NCBI RefSeq assembly: GCF_026745355.1
Contig: NC_079206.1
Span: 27,329,617 to 27,393,616 of the forward strand
DNA: 64,000 nt
DNA from: Beta vulgaris subsp. vulgaris
Taxonomy: Eukaryota; Streptophyta; Magnoliopsida; Caryophyllales; Amaranthaceae
Direction of reading: 5' to 3'
Positions within the stretch are counted from its first letter, which is position 1. Every line of letters begins with the position of its first letter. Positions 43,463 to 55,254 of the stretch are shown here, one piece after another. A model generated the notes under the pieces. It did no database searches and had not been told where the DNA came from. It saw only the letters and a list, made by a program, of their open reading frames with translations. A program made the position numbers and the translations under genes.

Positions 43463-45540
43463 GCGCGCGCACGCACGCACACCAACAAAAATCAGTAATT
43501 GATGTCTAGAAAGAGTGGTTCCTACTAGAAGCCACATTTTAGGGTAGCTTGTATCTGTCATCGATGCCAGCATAATCACAACCATGCTATATTCCCATTT
43601 ACTGGGACTTTGCCCTAAACCAACCTGTGTCTAATCAAGTCCAAGACTTGCGTGCTATATCATCACACAATCAAATGGATATCTTCAATTCAATTGGACA
43701 CATATCAACGAACCAATCCTCTAGAACAAGCTCTAATTGTGAAGCAAAAAATATTTAAATTTCCAGAATTCATAGAAATGATCACAATTATTATCAGATT
43801 GAAGTTCTACTCTGTTTTTCTTATTTATCTATTGTGTTACCTTATGAATAAAAACAGCTTTTAACATTGTTTGAAATAAGAGTGAAAATACTGATGGTAC
43901 CTGAGTTTCCTCCTGGATTTATATATGTATGCCATAGCTGGAGGAAGAATACCAAACAAAAAACAATTTGCGTACACCCCAGCAAAGTCGAGAGCCTTCG
44001 AGAATGTCGATGGATAGAACGAAGCAACAAGAACCGGAACAAGAAGTAGAGGAACAGATATCAACCCCTCAAGATTCTTAAAACAATTTTTACTCAAGCT
44101 TGATTCATCACTTGCATCTCCAATCGTAGTTTCCCTCATTGAATGTTTCAGACCTAATTCATTTTCTGATTTACTGGACCGAAAAATCAACTCCAAAGTG
44201 TCAATTAGCTGTTTGGGAAAACTAACAGCATAACCAATGAAGCTAGTAGCCAAAGCAGAAAATGCAAATCCCTGGACAGCAAACAAAGCAGAAGACTTAA
44301 CAGACAACAACAGTTTAATAGGGTCTCCTGGGAAAGAAGATGATTGAGCTTTCCCAGTTCCAGCAAGTCCTAACACAATAAGATTCCATGACAACACCAT
44401 TATCAATGGAACAGTACCACCGATGAGAATTGCCTTTCGAGCATCATCGATAGTATCACCAGCAACTCTACAGATGAAAGGGGTAATTACATGAAACCCT
44501 AAGGTAAGAACAGTGACAGGAATGGCAGGTAGAAGAGAGAAAATAGACCAAGATGAATTGGACAAAGAAACCAAAAGATTAGCTCTTGCAACTGAAACAC
44601 CAATACCCACTAAAGTAATGATAGAAATAAGCATCAAAAAACACAGAAATCGATTGGTCGAATCGATAGCTCGGAATGGGAAGAACCACATGATATTTCC
44701 AAGAATCAGAGGAAATAAAGCATGGGAAGTTAATTGATTTAAGTCAGGAAACCATTGAGATACAATAGAACCAATCCCAGAAACACAAGCAACAAGAAGA
44801 GCAAAACTAAGGCTAGCATAGACTATTGACACAAATGCACCAAATTGGGGACCAAATGCTTTAGTTGCTAACCCAGTAAAGCTAACTTCTTTCACCCCAT
44901 CTTCCTCCATTGTTGCAAAACTAAGCTCAGCAACTAAGATTATGGAGGAAATGACATAAACCCATGAAAGTAAAATAGCTAAAGAAGATGGTAATGGACC
45001 TGATTTTATGGTTGCAGATGGCAAACCCAACATTCCGGGACCTACAGCAGTCCCAATTATCAAACTAACAGCTGCCCAAAAGTTCTTATTTTCTTCTTTT
45101 TTACATTCTTGGGTAAGTTGAGAATTACTGGGTTCATCTCCGACGAAGCAATTTTTAGGGGATTGAGCAGCATTGTCTAGATTACAATTTAAGGGAGTTG
45201 ATTTTGTTGTGGAGATGAGGAAAATCGGGTATTTGATGATTTTAGGGGGGATTAATTTGGAATTTTTATAAGGGGTTGGTGGATGAAGGTGAAATGAGGG
45301 TTTTAGAGAGTGAATTTGCCTGTTGGAATTAAGATTGATATGGGTTACATGAGAAGATGTCATTATTTTGTGAATGGAATGGTGAGGAAACATCTTCTGC
45401 AGAGGAAAAATGGCTTGCCTTGGAACCTTGTGAGTTGTGTATATCAGATGAGACGAATATAGAATCTGGACTCTGGAGTTAGGACTAAAAAAGGACGCTG
45501 CAGGAGCTAGGACTTGGGAGTTGGGATCACGGCGGCTCAT
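43203..45540 (-). CDS. Tryptophan/tyrosine permease-like transporter, probably plastid-targeted (2 exons)
   Basis: Minus-strand exons are 45540-43901 and 43278-43203, giving up to 571 residues. The border CTCAG^GTACC joins TTTACAG^GTCTTC, and the second exon codes for the last hydrophobic stretch (NVVLLILFSIAVILSI) and stop. Without it the frame would run into intron sequence (YHQYFHSYFKQC). The core starts near residue 152 with NFWAAVSLIIGTAVGPGMLG, the typical glycine-rich first helix of the tryptophan/tyrosine permease family (PF03222). About ten further hydrophobic segments follow. The long N-terminus (about 140 residues, rich in Ser, His, Lys, Pro and poor in acidic residues) fits a plastid transit peptide. 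The exact start is uncertain: M1 (45540), M49 and M60 are candidates. Substrate unknown. No neighbour shares its orientation. Confidence 0.85.
43432..43480. repeat. CA microsatellite followed by CG-rich run
   Basis: (CA)n from 43432 to 43460, then AAGCGCGCGCACGCACGCAC, within the transporter intron. Confidence 0.95.
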
Positions 45541-45551
45541 ATATTATTCGT

Positions 45552-46632
45552 CTCTTCAAAAAATTACTTAAAATCGTCTCAAAAAAAAAAAGTTGAAATA
45601 TTTATAATTTTTTTTCCTAAACCACCACTTCCACCACCCGCCACCTTAATCCACCACCATCCAACTCCTACCACCAGCCCCCAATGCCATAACCATCCAC
45701 CAGCACCCCCACCCTCCCCAATCCCCACCAGCATCCTCCACCCTTGTGCAAATCACCACGAGTAAGTTGCTAAAACAAAAAAAAATAGCCTCGTCCATGG
45801 TAGAAAAAATAGCCTCGTCCATGGTAGAAACGTCCAGAGCAACGTTTCTGCCATGGACGGGGCTAAAATTTCTTTTCTAAGGTTCTTTGGTGGTTGTGTG
45901 TGGTTTAGTTTGGTGGTGTGTGTGGCATCAGTGGTGGTTTGCGTGGTTTCGATGGTGGTTGTGGGGATAGAGGTGGTGGTTGTGAAAAAAAAAGGAAGGG
46001 TAGAGTTGTAAATGTTTGATGGGATTGGGGCGATTTTAAGTAATTAGGGTGAGGTTTAATAAACCCAAAAGCACAATTGAAAATAAAATTTTACCCTTAA
46101 CTCTTAATTCCATCGTCACTATCAATAAACCCCCTCACTACCCAACCACTACCACCACCATACACAACCACCACTAAAACCACGCAAACCACCATCGAGG
46201 TCACGCACACCACAACTAAACCACACACAACCACCAACGAAACAAAAAAAATTACCCTCCTTCCCCACAGAACGTCCGGCCAGGTCTGCCATGGTAGAAA
46301 CGTCTGCCTAGAACGTTTAGCGATGGAAACGTCCTGGCCAGATGTTTCCACCATGGCGGAAACGTCCTCACCGGACGTTTGTGGTGAGAGGGTAACATTT
46401 TGTTTGGTTTATGCTGCTTGCTCGTGGTGGTTGCAAGGGTTAGGGTGGGGGGGCTGCTGGTGGGGGTGGACGGAGGGTGGGGCGAGGGACTGCTGGTGGG
46501 TGTTGGAGGGGGTGGTTGCGGGATAGAGGTGGTGGTTTGGGAAAAGAAGAGAAAAAAAAAAGAGAAGGGTAAAGTTGAAAATGTTTGGTGGATCCAGAGC
46601 GATTTTAAGAATTTTTGGGGCGGTGTTTAACA
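45552..46632. repeat. Composite MULE-like repeat cluster upstream of the transporter
   Basis: Three termini share the word TTACTTAAAATCG with T/C-rich extensions: 45560 (forward), about 46030 (reverse) and about 46600 (reverse, as TTCTTAAAATCG). Interiors are CCACCA/GGTGGT-rich. The word CCATGGTAGAAACGTC recurs (45828, 46289, and imperfectly at 46322). I could not pair target duplications, so element limits are uncertain. Open frames here are low-complexity. Confidence 0.45.
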
Positions 46633-47466
46633 TTAAGAAAATATAGCAATTAAATATACGGTTTTTTCACCAAGAATACCACTGACAAATTTTTTTATTC
46701 AACAGATATCCTAACTTTTTTCTAAATTCACCATATATCCCAACTTTCTAAAAAAATACATCAATATGCCCTTAATGACTAACGATGGTTAACTCCGTTA
46801 GTTACTAACATTAATTAACCTTAAAAACTCTAATTAACCCATCAAAACTCTAATTAACCCTAAAAACATTAACTAACCCTAACGCACACTCTCTCCCCTA
46901 ATCCACCCATCAGCCCACCAAATTGTAATCTCCCGTAAATTTATGAATTTTATAAATATATTTTAGTATATATATATAAATATATTTTAGTATATATATA
47001 TAAATATAATTTACACTAGTAGAATAATTGCTTATTGTTGCGCCTGAATTGCTGCGGTTTTACCCATATGCAACAATAAACCAAGTAAAAAATAAAGTAA
47101 AATCGAAAATTAACCTATTGCTACGGTTTTGGGCGAAAACCGCAACAATAGATGTCAACGAGAGATTTTCAAAATTATTTAACCAAATATATTGCTACAG
47201 TTTCTTTGAAAAACCGCAGCAATAGATTAAAATATTATATTTTAATCTATTTCTGCAATTTTTTAAAGAACAGCAGCAATATAAACTAAACCCTAACAAA
47301 AGGCGCGCTCCCCACTCACTCCAGCGCCTCCCTCACTAAACCCTAAACCAAACCCTACTCTCACTTCTCCCTCAATCATGCGCCTCCTTCACTAAACCCT
47401 AAACCAGACCTCTCACGCGATCTCTCTCCTCACTCCTCCTCAATCGTTGCTCTCAATCAGATCTTA

Positions 47467-47705
47467 ATGGCGGTCGTTCTTCGTCATTCTTCTTTGTTGC
47501 TCTCCATCAATCATTCTTCTTCGTCGTTCTTCTTTAATGGCGACCGTTCTCAATCCCGTCGTTCTTCTTTGTTGCTCTCCATCAGTCGTACTTCTTCTTC
47601 GTCGTTCTTCTTTAATGGCGACCGTTCTCAATCCCTTCGTTCTTCCTTGTTGCTCTCCATCAGTCATGCTTCTTCGTCATTCTTCTTTAATGGCGGCCAT
47701 TCTTC
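47467..47705. repeat. Three tandem copies of a 75-78 bp unit inside the CACTA element
   Basis: Unit includes TCTTTGTTGCTCTCCATCA, then CTTCTTCGTCGTTCTTCTTT and AATGGCGACCGTTCTCAATC. Copies start near 47491, 47566 and 47644. The third is more diverged. Open frames are artefacts of the repeat. Confidence 0.85.
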
Positions 47706-47799
47706 AATCCAGTTCAACTCCATGAATTCACGATCTCCATTTGCATGGGAAAACCAAAGTTGGAGAGAGAATAAACCCAGAATTTTTGCTTACCACCGA

Positions 47800-48180
47800 C
47801 CCACTCACACCACTATATAAAACCGCTTCTTGTCTAACATTCACTTCATTTTATCAGCTGCCCTTTTATTTTCCTCATATTTGGTCAAAATTTGTAGTAA
47901 GACCCACATTCCGTTTTTTGCACTTCATACACAACATTTACATCTTTGATAAAAAAAAGATAGATTTGATTAATACCCACATGATAAAAATCATGAATTT
48001 TTCAGTGGGAAAAGTGTGGATGTTGTTTGATTTCTGGGTTTTTGTTATGGAGTGAGATTGTTAAAGGACTTGGAGTGAATTGGGGAACACAATCTATTCA
48101 TAAGTTGCCCCCTAGTGCAGTTGTGCAGATGTTAAAAGATAATGGAAATCAAAAAGTGAAAATCTTCTTCGACGGATTTA
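47800..48180 (+). pseudogene. Captured 5' fragment of a GH17 glucan endo-1,3-beta-glucosidase gene
   Basis: At about 48054-48170 the translation [20 protein letters not shown] followed by [14 protein letters not shown] matches the very conserved start of the GH17 catalytic domain (GVNWGT...LP...VV..L.DNGI.KVK.F). It is followed by unrelated T-rich sequence. Upstream, a TATA box (CTATATAAAAC, about 47811) and a leader-like stretch may have come with it. This is a cut-off N-terminal piece: the catalytic residues are not present. Confidence 0.72.
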
Positions 48181-49277
48181 TGGACTTTGATTTCTGGGTT
48201 TCTGTTTTTTTTTCATTTTTTTTATTATTTCAGATTTATTTTTTTCGTTTTTTCTCATGTAATATTAAGTTTGTCTCTTTATTTTTTGTTTATGTGTTAT
48301 AATTAATGTTAAGCTTTTCTGATGTAATGTTAAGTTTGTCTTATTTTTTTTTCAATTTTTATGTTTTGTAGTTAGATTTTGTTCAAAGTTTATGAATTTT
48401 GGCTATTTTTCTGAATTTTGTTCATCTTTTGAATTTAATGACAAAATGCAAAAAAAAAAAAAAAAAAAAAATTGACCTGTACCTCTAAATATTGTTGCGG
48501 TTTTTGCTAAGAACCACAACAATATGCTGATTATTTATTATAAAATAGAGTATATATTGCTGCGGTTTGCCCTAGAAACTGCAGCAATATACTAAATTTT
48601 GTTAATATAAAATAAACATATTGTTGCGATTCTCACTAGAAACCGCATCAATATGTTAAAATATTGCTGCGGTTATAACCACAACTATATATTGATTACA
48701 TATTGTTGCCCCCTTAATTGTTGCGCGGTCAAAACCGCCGCAATAAGCCACTTAATGACCGCAACAATAATCATTTATTCTACTAGTGGTAGTTTAAAAT
48801 AATTTATTTATTTAAAAGGTTGACTATTTTGAAAGTCAAAGGATTTATTTAAAGGATTTAAGGAAGTTAAAATATTTTGTTAAGGCATGATTTGAAAAAT
48901 ATTTAAAATACTATTTGGATTTGCAAAAGGAGTTTTTGAATGGACTTGATGAACCCAAATATTAATTAGACTAGGAAAAGGAACTTCTTGTGATGTTGGG
49001 AGTTATTCATCAATCCTATATATTCATCATTTAACTCTACTTAAAACCCCAATTGCCTTTTTCTAGGCCCGAAAGGAAAACTTACTTATAAATACCTCTA
49101 AACAAAAATATTTTACTCACACAAATCTTCTTTCTCCTCCCTCCCACTCACAATAGCCAGCCACTATTCTAATCTCCCTCCTCACGTTTTTCCTCTTTCC
49201 TTCTTCTTTTCTTCTCTTTCAAGAAACACTTTCTTCTTCACCAAGAAACTCCGCAACTTCAGACCACCACCTTCACC

Positions 49278-51982
49278 TATAACACCCCCACAACCCCTCC
49301 TTATATAAACTAGGAGAAGTTACGGGAGTTGTTATGCCACGCATGATAATACGTAAGGCTAATCAGAGAATACATCGGAAGTCTTTTAAAATAAACTAGA
49401 AATACTTTAGTACAACTGAAATAGGAAAGTATGTAAATGAGTTACAAACTCGAAGACTATCCCATACTAGCCCCATCTTCAAAACAAGTCAAACCTTGAC
49501 CCCAATGGTCAAGTAAAGTCCAACATAAAATTCAAATTAACTTTATTAAGAAAGTACTCATGTATCAGAACTTCCATCCGGATGCTTATGATTCCCATGC
49601 ACATCAACAACTTGTACCTAAAACTTCTCCTCTAAGCTCTGCTCGCCAAATGGGTCATCACATGATTGTTGAGGAAAAACAACAACCAAAAGGAAACAAA
49701 GAAACACATACATCAGTAACGCTGAGTACATAATACAATTAAACTAATGCGAATAGTAATGCATGCATTCATGCAATTCTCAACAACTTCGACTTGCTCT
49801 TCTTATGACTCTACATGCGACAAGCACATAACTGTACTTACTGAATACTTCTTTTTAATATTATTTGGCAATGAACGCGCACCGTCCTCCTCTTGGAATC
49901 ATACGGGCTACTAATCCTTGTGTAAGAGATCTCACACCTCTTACTAAAGTTCCATGAACTTTAAATAACTTGACTCGGGAATTTTAAGCTTGTTAGTAAT
50001 GAAAGAGGGTGAGAATGAGCCTCTAGATTCAACATCTCAGAGATAAAGAATACGAGTGACACCTAGTCCACTCAAAGATCTTGATAATTGGAATTCCATA
50101 AACTTGTTTGATAAAATAAAAGCATTAGCATCGTCATGCTAAGCTATATGCAGGAGTGTAATTTCACACTAACTCCCCCCTTATGTTCAATACTCATGGG
50201 GGATCCATCCCAAGAGTTTTATTGCCAAAGCCCATTATGTGAGATAAAATCACAATAATATACATCTAGCAAATAAATTAATTTCTTATCTTTCTTTAAC
50301 AAGTGAATGCAACAAACACCAATAACTCAATTCTAAATTCTTTGAGACCTTGCTCATCTTATTACTTTAATGATTCCATGAGTCCTTTCTTACTTTCTTA
50401 AGGATCTATGATCCAATCAATTGAGTCCTTGCTTAATGATTCAACTACTTGTGAGACCTTGCTCAATAACTTTAAACTTGTGAGACCTTGCTCAATACTT
50501 TAAAACTTTGAGACCTTGCTCAACAAAATATAACTTCTATGAGACCTTGCTCAATAAAATAATAACTTCTAATGAGACCTGCTCAATAAATATATAACTT
50601 CTAATGAGACCTTGCTCAATAAAATATAACTTCTAATGAGAATCTTCTCAATAAATATATAACTCTCAATGAGACCTCTCAATAAAATATATCTCATACA
50701 AGCCTAACTTCAAGATAACTTTAATACTTTAACCATGCTCAAAAGCAGCAATAATCATCAATCACATGCTTACTAAATATAGGAATAACTCAAAAGTTTC
50801 ATTCCTAATCTCCTTTCTAAGTTCTCAACAGGTACGTCTCAAACAATTATAAGGCATAAGCCTCTCCTTACTTCTCATGCTCAATAAATAACCTTTAAAA
50901 CTACTAAAGTCAAAGGTCAAAGGTCAAGTGTATGTACCTTGATAACACACAAAAATCAACAATAAAAGTTACTTGCTTTTTACTATGCTTAAAACCTACC
51001 AAGAATAAAGTACTATCAATTAGTACTTACCAAGAACAATTCAAGGCTACTAATAAATAAAAATCAACACTTTTAAAATAATAATAAAGCTGATTTTTCC
51101 TTTAAAATGCTTTAAAACTATTTTTGGGTCATAAACTTGAAAACCTTTACTAGTAGGCAAAACTCACTATAAACTAATACTTAAAACCTCCTAAAATTAA
51201 TTATTTATTAACTTACATACTGCTGTAATTTAGTTAATAAATGCTAACAATTTTTTTTACATGTGGTTCGAAAACCACAGATCTGGAAAAATGGCAACCG
51301 GCGCCACCACGCACCGCCTGCACCACCACCGGCACGATAGTGGGCAGGATGGTGCTCGTCGGCCCAGCCGCGGCCACCACTGCCAGCACGGTAGTGTCCC
51401 ACGCACCCACGTCGAGGCCCGTCGGCGAACCACCATCGTGGTGGCCGGAAAACGCGAGGAGGAGAGAGAGTCCAAAAAGATATAAAGAGGAAGAAACTAA
51501 AAATCAGATAATTTAACCATTTTGCTTCCCTTTGATATTTGCAAGATCTTCCTATAATTTTCAAAAACAAAACTAGATTAGAAGCTTGAATAATTGAAGA
51601 ACATGCTTGAAGAAAACTAGGGTTTGAGAGAGAAAACCCATTTTACTCTTTTTTGAGAAATGGTGGCTACCAAAATGATGGGGAAACTAGGGTTTCCCTT
51701 TTTATAGTGGTAGTCTTTTTGGGTAAAAGACTAAAATACCCTTACTCATCAAATTACCAAAATACATTTGATGATGAAATTCCAAACAATCTTCCTACTA
51801 ATATTACTAAAATACTTTCTTGAAAAGACTAAAATACTTCTTTGTGAAAATACTCAAGTACTCTTTTGGGTAAAATGACCAAAATACCCTTATGCTCTTA
51901 AATACTAAAATTAAATAGCTTTCATAATTCAAAAATGATTAAGACTATTTAATTAAACATTTTAAAAATATAGGGGATTACA
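49278..51982 (-). mobile_element. Probable solo LTR 2, opposite orientation, TSD TCACC
   Basis: On the minus strand it begins TGTAATCCCCTATATTTTTA and ends GGGGTGTTATA (TA instead of CA). Flanked by TCACC on both sides (49273-49277, 51983-51987). A TATA-like word (CTATAAAAAGGGAAAC, minus strand near 51700) and the phrase GATGACCCATT (near 49660, minus) correspond to features of solo LTR 1. 2705 bp, no protein domains. It lies inside solo LTR 1. Confidence 0.82.
50341..50695. repeat. About ten short degenerate tandem repeats
   Basis: The core GAGACCTTGCTCAATA recurs every 28-36 bp with AT-rich spacers (ATAAAATATAACTTCTAAT), within solo LTR 2. Confidence 0.85.
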
Positions 51983-52508
51983 TCACCACCGACCACCACC
52001 GTGTGGCTGCTACTGTCCTCCACGGCCGGCCCTCTTCCTTGTTCTTCTTCTTGTGTTGGTTTGATTACTTTCTTCTTCCTCAAGTTTTGATTAAAGATTA
52101 TGTTTTATTTTAGTACTAATTATGATTAGAAGCATTAATTTACTATTTTAATGATGAATCTATGACTATATAAATTATGTATGTAAAGAATAAAAATTTA
52201 GATTTGATTATTATGTTTAAATTGGGATTTTAATTATCAAAGCATGGATATTTAGGGTGTTAAAGATTGGAAAATAATAGTAGCATGTTATAAACTATGC
52301 AAATTGATTTAACTTATGAATTTAAGCATGTTTAAGTATGTTTAAAGGGAGTTTTAATAAATTATAAGTTGCTAAAATTTTAGAAAGGTTGTTAGTAATG
52401 GAGTTTTATGGATTTTAATGACTAGTATAGTAGTACTATGCTATGAAGTGTAAGTAATTGAAGTTTTAATGATGAAATCAACTTTTAAATATTTTTAAAA
52501 GAAATTTA

Positions 52509-53875
52509 GGTTGTGTTTGGATTTGGGTTATTCATTTCAAATGTTGGATTTTAAATTCTGAATTTGAAATTATAGAATTCAATTCTAAAACAAGTGTTTG
52601 GGAAAAATTAGAATTTCAATTTCATGATTTCAAATTTCACATGGTGTTTGGTGATGTCAAAAACAGAGAGGACATAAAATTTCAAATAAAAAAATGCCAA
52701 AAAAACAGAGATCAAAATAATAACTACGAGTACTTCGTATATAAAAATCTCAAAATTTGGGCAAAAAAAAAAGCAAATCATTGATGATTTCTTTCAATTG
52801 TACAGTTCAAACTACCATTGATCAAATATCGTAACTTTGCAAAATAGGAATTGAATTGTTCCAAGCTTTGTAAATTGCAATACATTTATATTTTACTCCC
52901 TCCGTCCCATAATATAGTGCTCACTTCTCATTTTTCACAAGAATTAAGGAAAATGGAAAGAGTTTTAGGATTTCACAAAAATATATATTTAAGTAAATGT
53001 TTATTGGGTATTTTTGTCTTGCAACTAGTTTTTTTCTTCTTTTTCCTTTAAAATAAAATCAAAGAGCAATAAATATACCTTGGAATGGTGTAAAACAATA
53101 AATAGGGGCACATATTTTAAAAGAAAGTAGGGGTATTTTGAAAAGTTTTATGTAGAAATGAAGGATAATTTAGTCCAAACAAATTGATAAAAAAGAAATA
53201 GGCATAATATTTTGGGACACCCAAAGAGGAATGCAAGCACTATATTATGGGACGGAGGGAGTATTTTTTAATTGAATTTTTTTCCCCCTGAATTCATATT
53301 GCATTTTTATTTTTTGATTTCAAAACTATAAACCCTAATTTCTTCCCCAATTTGATGATTTGGATGAAAAATCACCAAACTACCTCCAAAATTGCAAAAC
53401 TAGTTTAATTCATATGAGTCAAAGCCTTAGTAATGAATTTGCTTCCAATCAAGCAAAGCTTTAGTATGAATTTGTTTCCAATCAAACAAAAACAAATTCG
53501 ATGGTTTGTTAATGGAGGAGAGAGAAAGCTTCAATGAAGGAGAGAGTTCACTAATAAAATAAATAATCAAGATTAGAAAAACAAACATATTCGAGCTTGA
53601 GAAAGCTCCAATGGAAGAGAGAGAAAAAGAGTGAGAGAGAAAGGAAGAGATGATGTTTGTCGGTTGAAGGAGATGGAGTGAAATGAGATAAGTTGAAGTA
53701 TTTTGCATTTCAAATGACAACAATTTTTAATGGATTTCAAATGACATAGGTTTAGGTATGTTTAATATGGATGTGGAATTGGGTCAAATCCAATTATAAA
53801 TTCTATGGTTTGCCAAACATATGAATTGACCCAATTCCAGCATTTCAAATGAAATGTTTGTATCCAAACAGGCCA
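52509..53875. mobile_element. Harbinger-like or MITE element with TTA target duplication
   Basis: The left end GGTTGTGTTTGGATTTGGGT and the right end (reverse complement of TGGCCTGTTTGGATACAAAC) are related. They are flanked by TTA (52506-52508; 53876-53878). AAATTTCAAATT-type words fill the subterminal parts. It contains the Stowaway MITE (52896-53261). Boundaries are fuzzy by a base or two, so family assignment is tentative. Confidence 0.55.
52896..53261. mobile_element. Stowaway MITE (366 bp), TA target
   Basis: Begins CTCCCTCCGTCCCATAATAT and ends with the reverse complement (ATATTATGGGACGGAGGGAG), flanked by TA. This is the canonical Stowaway terminal sequence. Nearly perfect TIRs indicate a fairly recent insertion. 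Confidence 0.95.
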
Positions 53876-55254
53876 TTAAAGTATTTTAAAATTGTTGAAA
53901 TTTTTTCGGAGTATTGATTATAAATTCTAATGGTTATTTTAGGCAGAGATTTCTCTGTAGGCGACTTCTAAAGTTGTTAAAGTGGCCTATCAATTTGTCT
54001 ACACAAGGTACGTGCATACCTATGTTTTGTTTGATGTAGTATCATATTTGGGAAGGAAAGTTATGTAGTATCATGTATAAGAACTTTGTGAGTTCATATA
54101 TGATTGTTGTTATGTTTGATTTTACATGTTTTATGCTTGTGTATGAACATGTTAAGTATGAGATTTATATCATGTTTAAATGGAATATTGATGCAAGCAT
54201 GTTGGTTGGGAACTTTATTTATTAATTCAAATGGGGGGATTAATATATTTATTAGTTGGATCATGATTGAATCATGTGTTCCCTTATATTATTATTTTCA
54301 CTACTCTATGAGGATTGTAATAAAGAAGGAATTAATCTTGGATTGAAAGTTGTATGATCACTTATTTAATCCTGAAATAAAAGAAATAAAGTTGTGGATG
54401 TTTGATTATATTTTATCTGATTATATTTTATATGTGTTGCTTGTGTGTCATAACAAGTAATAATTGGTAAATCATGTAAAGTGAAACTTGGATAGTAATA
54501 AACTTTAAATTGGTGCACGTTTGAAGTTGGACAATCAGGAGTTGGGGTACATGGTGATCGTTCCATGGCTTTTTTCGGGAATCAGATTGATCACCGTTCC
54601 TATTTTTATTTAAAAGATTCATCGATATCGTAGGTCATTATGGAATATGGAGTCACGCCTGTATTTCATCTTCCTAGGTGAAGGCTGAATTTTAGTTAGA
54701 CAACTCGGTCCAATGTCTATTCCATTAAAGTAATAAAAAAGGTTGTTAAAGTTTAGTTCAGTAAAAGTTATCTGCAGATTATTATGTTATTATTTACCCC
54801 TGCTTAATATTTATTAGTATCATATTAAGAATATTTATTTATTATTATGTATTACTCAGCTTTGTTGACTACATGTTTTGTTTGTATGTGTTGATCATGT
54901 GATGACCCATTCTTGGTGAACAGATTCTCTAGTGCATTGACATCTATAGGTGTGCAGATGATGCATCATGGAGTTTCGAGAATGGATAGCTTGTGTAGCA
55001 TATTAATATTTATTGTTTTAGTAGATACATTTACATTTAAGTTTGGTTTGAAGTTATAGTTAACAATGTTGTTTGGTTTTAAAGTTACTTTGTTATTTAT
55101 TATATTTCAATTCTAAAGTCTAGTTATATGTTTTCCGCTGCAAAATTCTGAATAAGTCGATACGTTATCACACGGACGATAATGCTTTGATGATTATCTA
55201 AGTTTTATATTCGAAAAATATTTTTGGAAAAGAGAGAATTATCGGGGTGTTACA
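53876..55254. other. Remaining part of solo LTR 1
   Basis: AT-rich and without ORFs of interest. Contains the phrase GTGATGACCCATTCTTGGTG (about 54898), which corresponds to GTGATGACCCATTTGGCGAG read on the minus strand near 49660, linking both solo LTRs. Confidence 0.6.

Larger units (their letters stand above)
47014..48788. mobile_element. Non-autonomous CACTA with captured host gene piece (Pack-CACTA)
   Basis: Begins CACTAGTAGAATAATTGCTT and ends TTATTCTACTAGTG, the same termini as 33791-35303, with the same ATTGCTGCGGTTTT-type subterminal words. Flanking triplets are TTA and GTA (one mismatch). The interior holds a tandem repeat (47467-47705) and a stretch matching the start of a GH17 glucanase gene (47800-48180). 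Confidence 0.88.
46924..55254 (+). mobile_element. Probable solo LTR 1 inserted in MULE C, itself disrupted
   Basis: Begins TGTAATCTCCCGTAAATTTA, ends TATCGGGGTGTTACA. Flanks CAAAT (46919-46923) and CAAAC (55255-55259) differ at one base. After removing the CACTA (47014-48788), solo LTR 2 (49278-51982) and the Harbinger-like element (52509-53875) with their TSDs, about 2.47 kb remains. This is comparable with solo LTR 2. Shared landmarks include a TATA box (TTATAAATACC, about 49090) and the phrase GATGACCCATT. No internal retrotransposon domain was seen. Confidence 0.68.

Noticed and set aside
43867..44737. + strand ORFs opposite the transporter
   Set aside because: Shadow frames of the well-supported minus-strand transporter exon.
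47330..47410. Telomere-like CCCTAAA words
   Set aside because: Only isolated single or paired copies (ACTAAACCCTAAACC), not an array.
47467..47820. 117-residue Ser/Phe/Leu-rich ORF
   Set aside because: Made of a 75-78 bp tandem repeat in a CACTA; open in more than one frame.
51241..51570. Overlapping ORFs on both strands (Thr/Ala/Arg-rich)
   Set aside because: They sit in the GC-rich part of a solo LTR, with no conserved motif.
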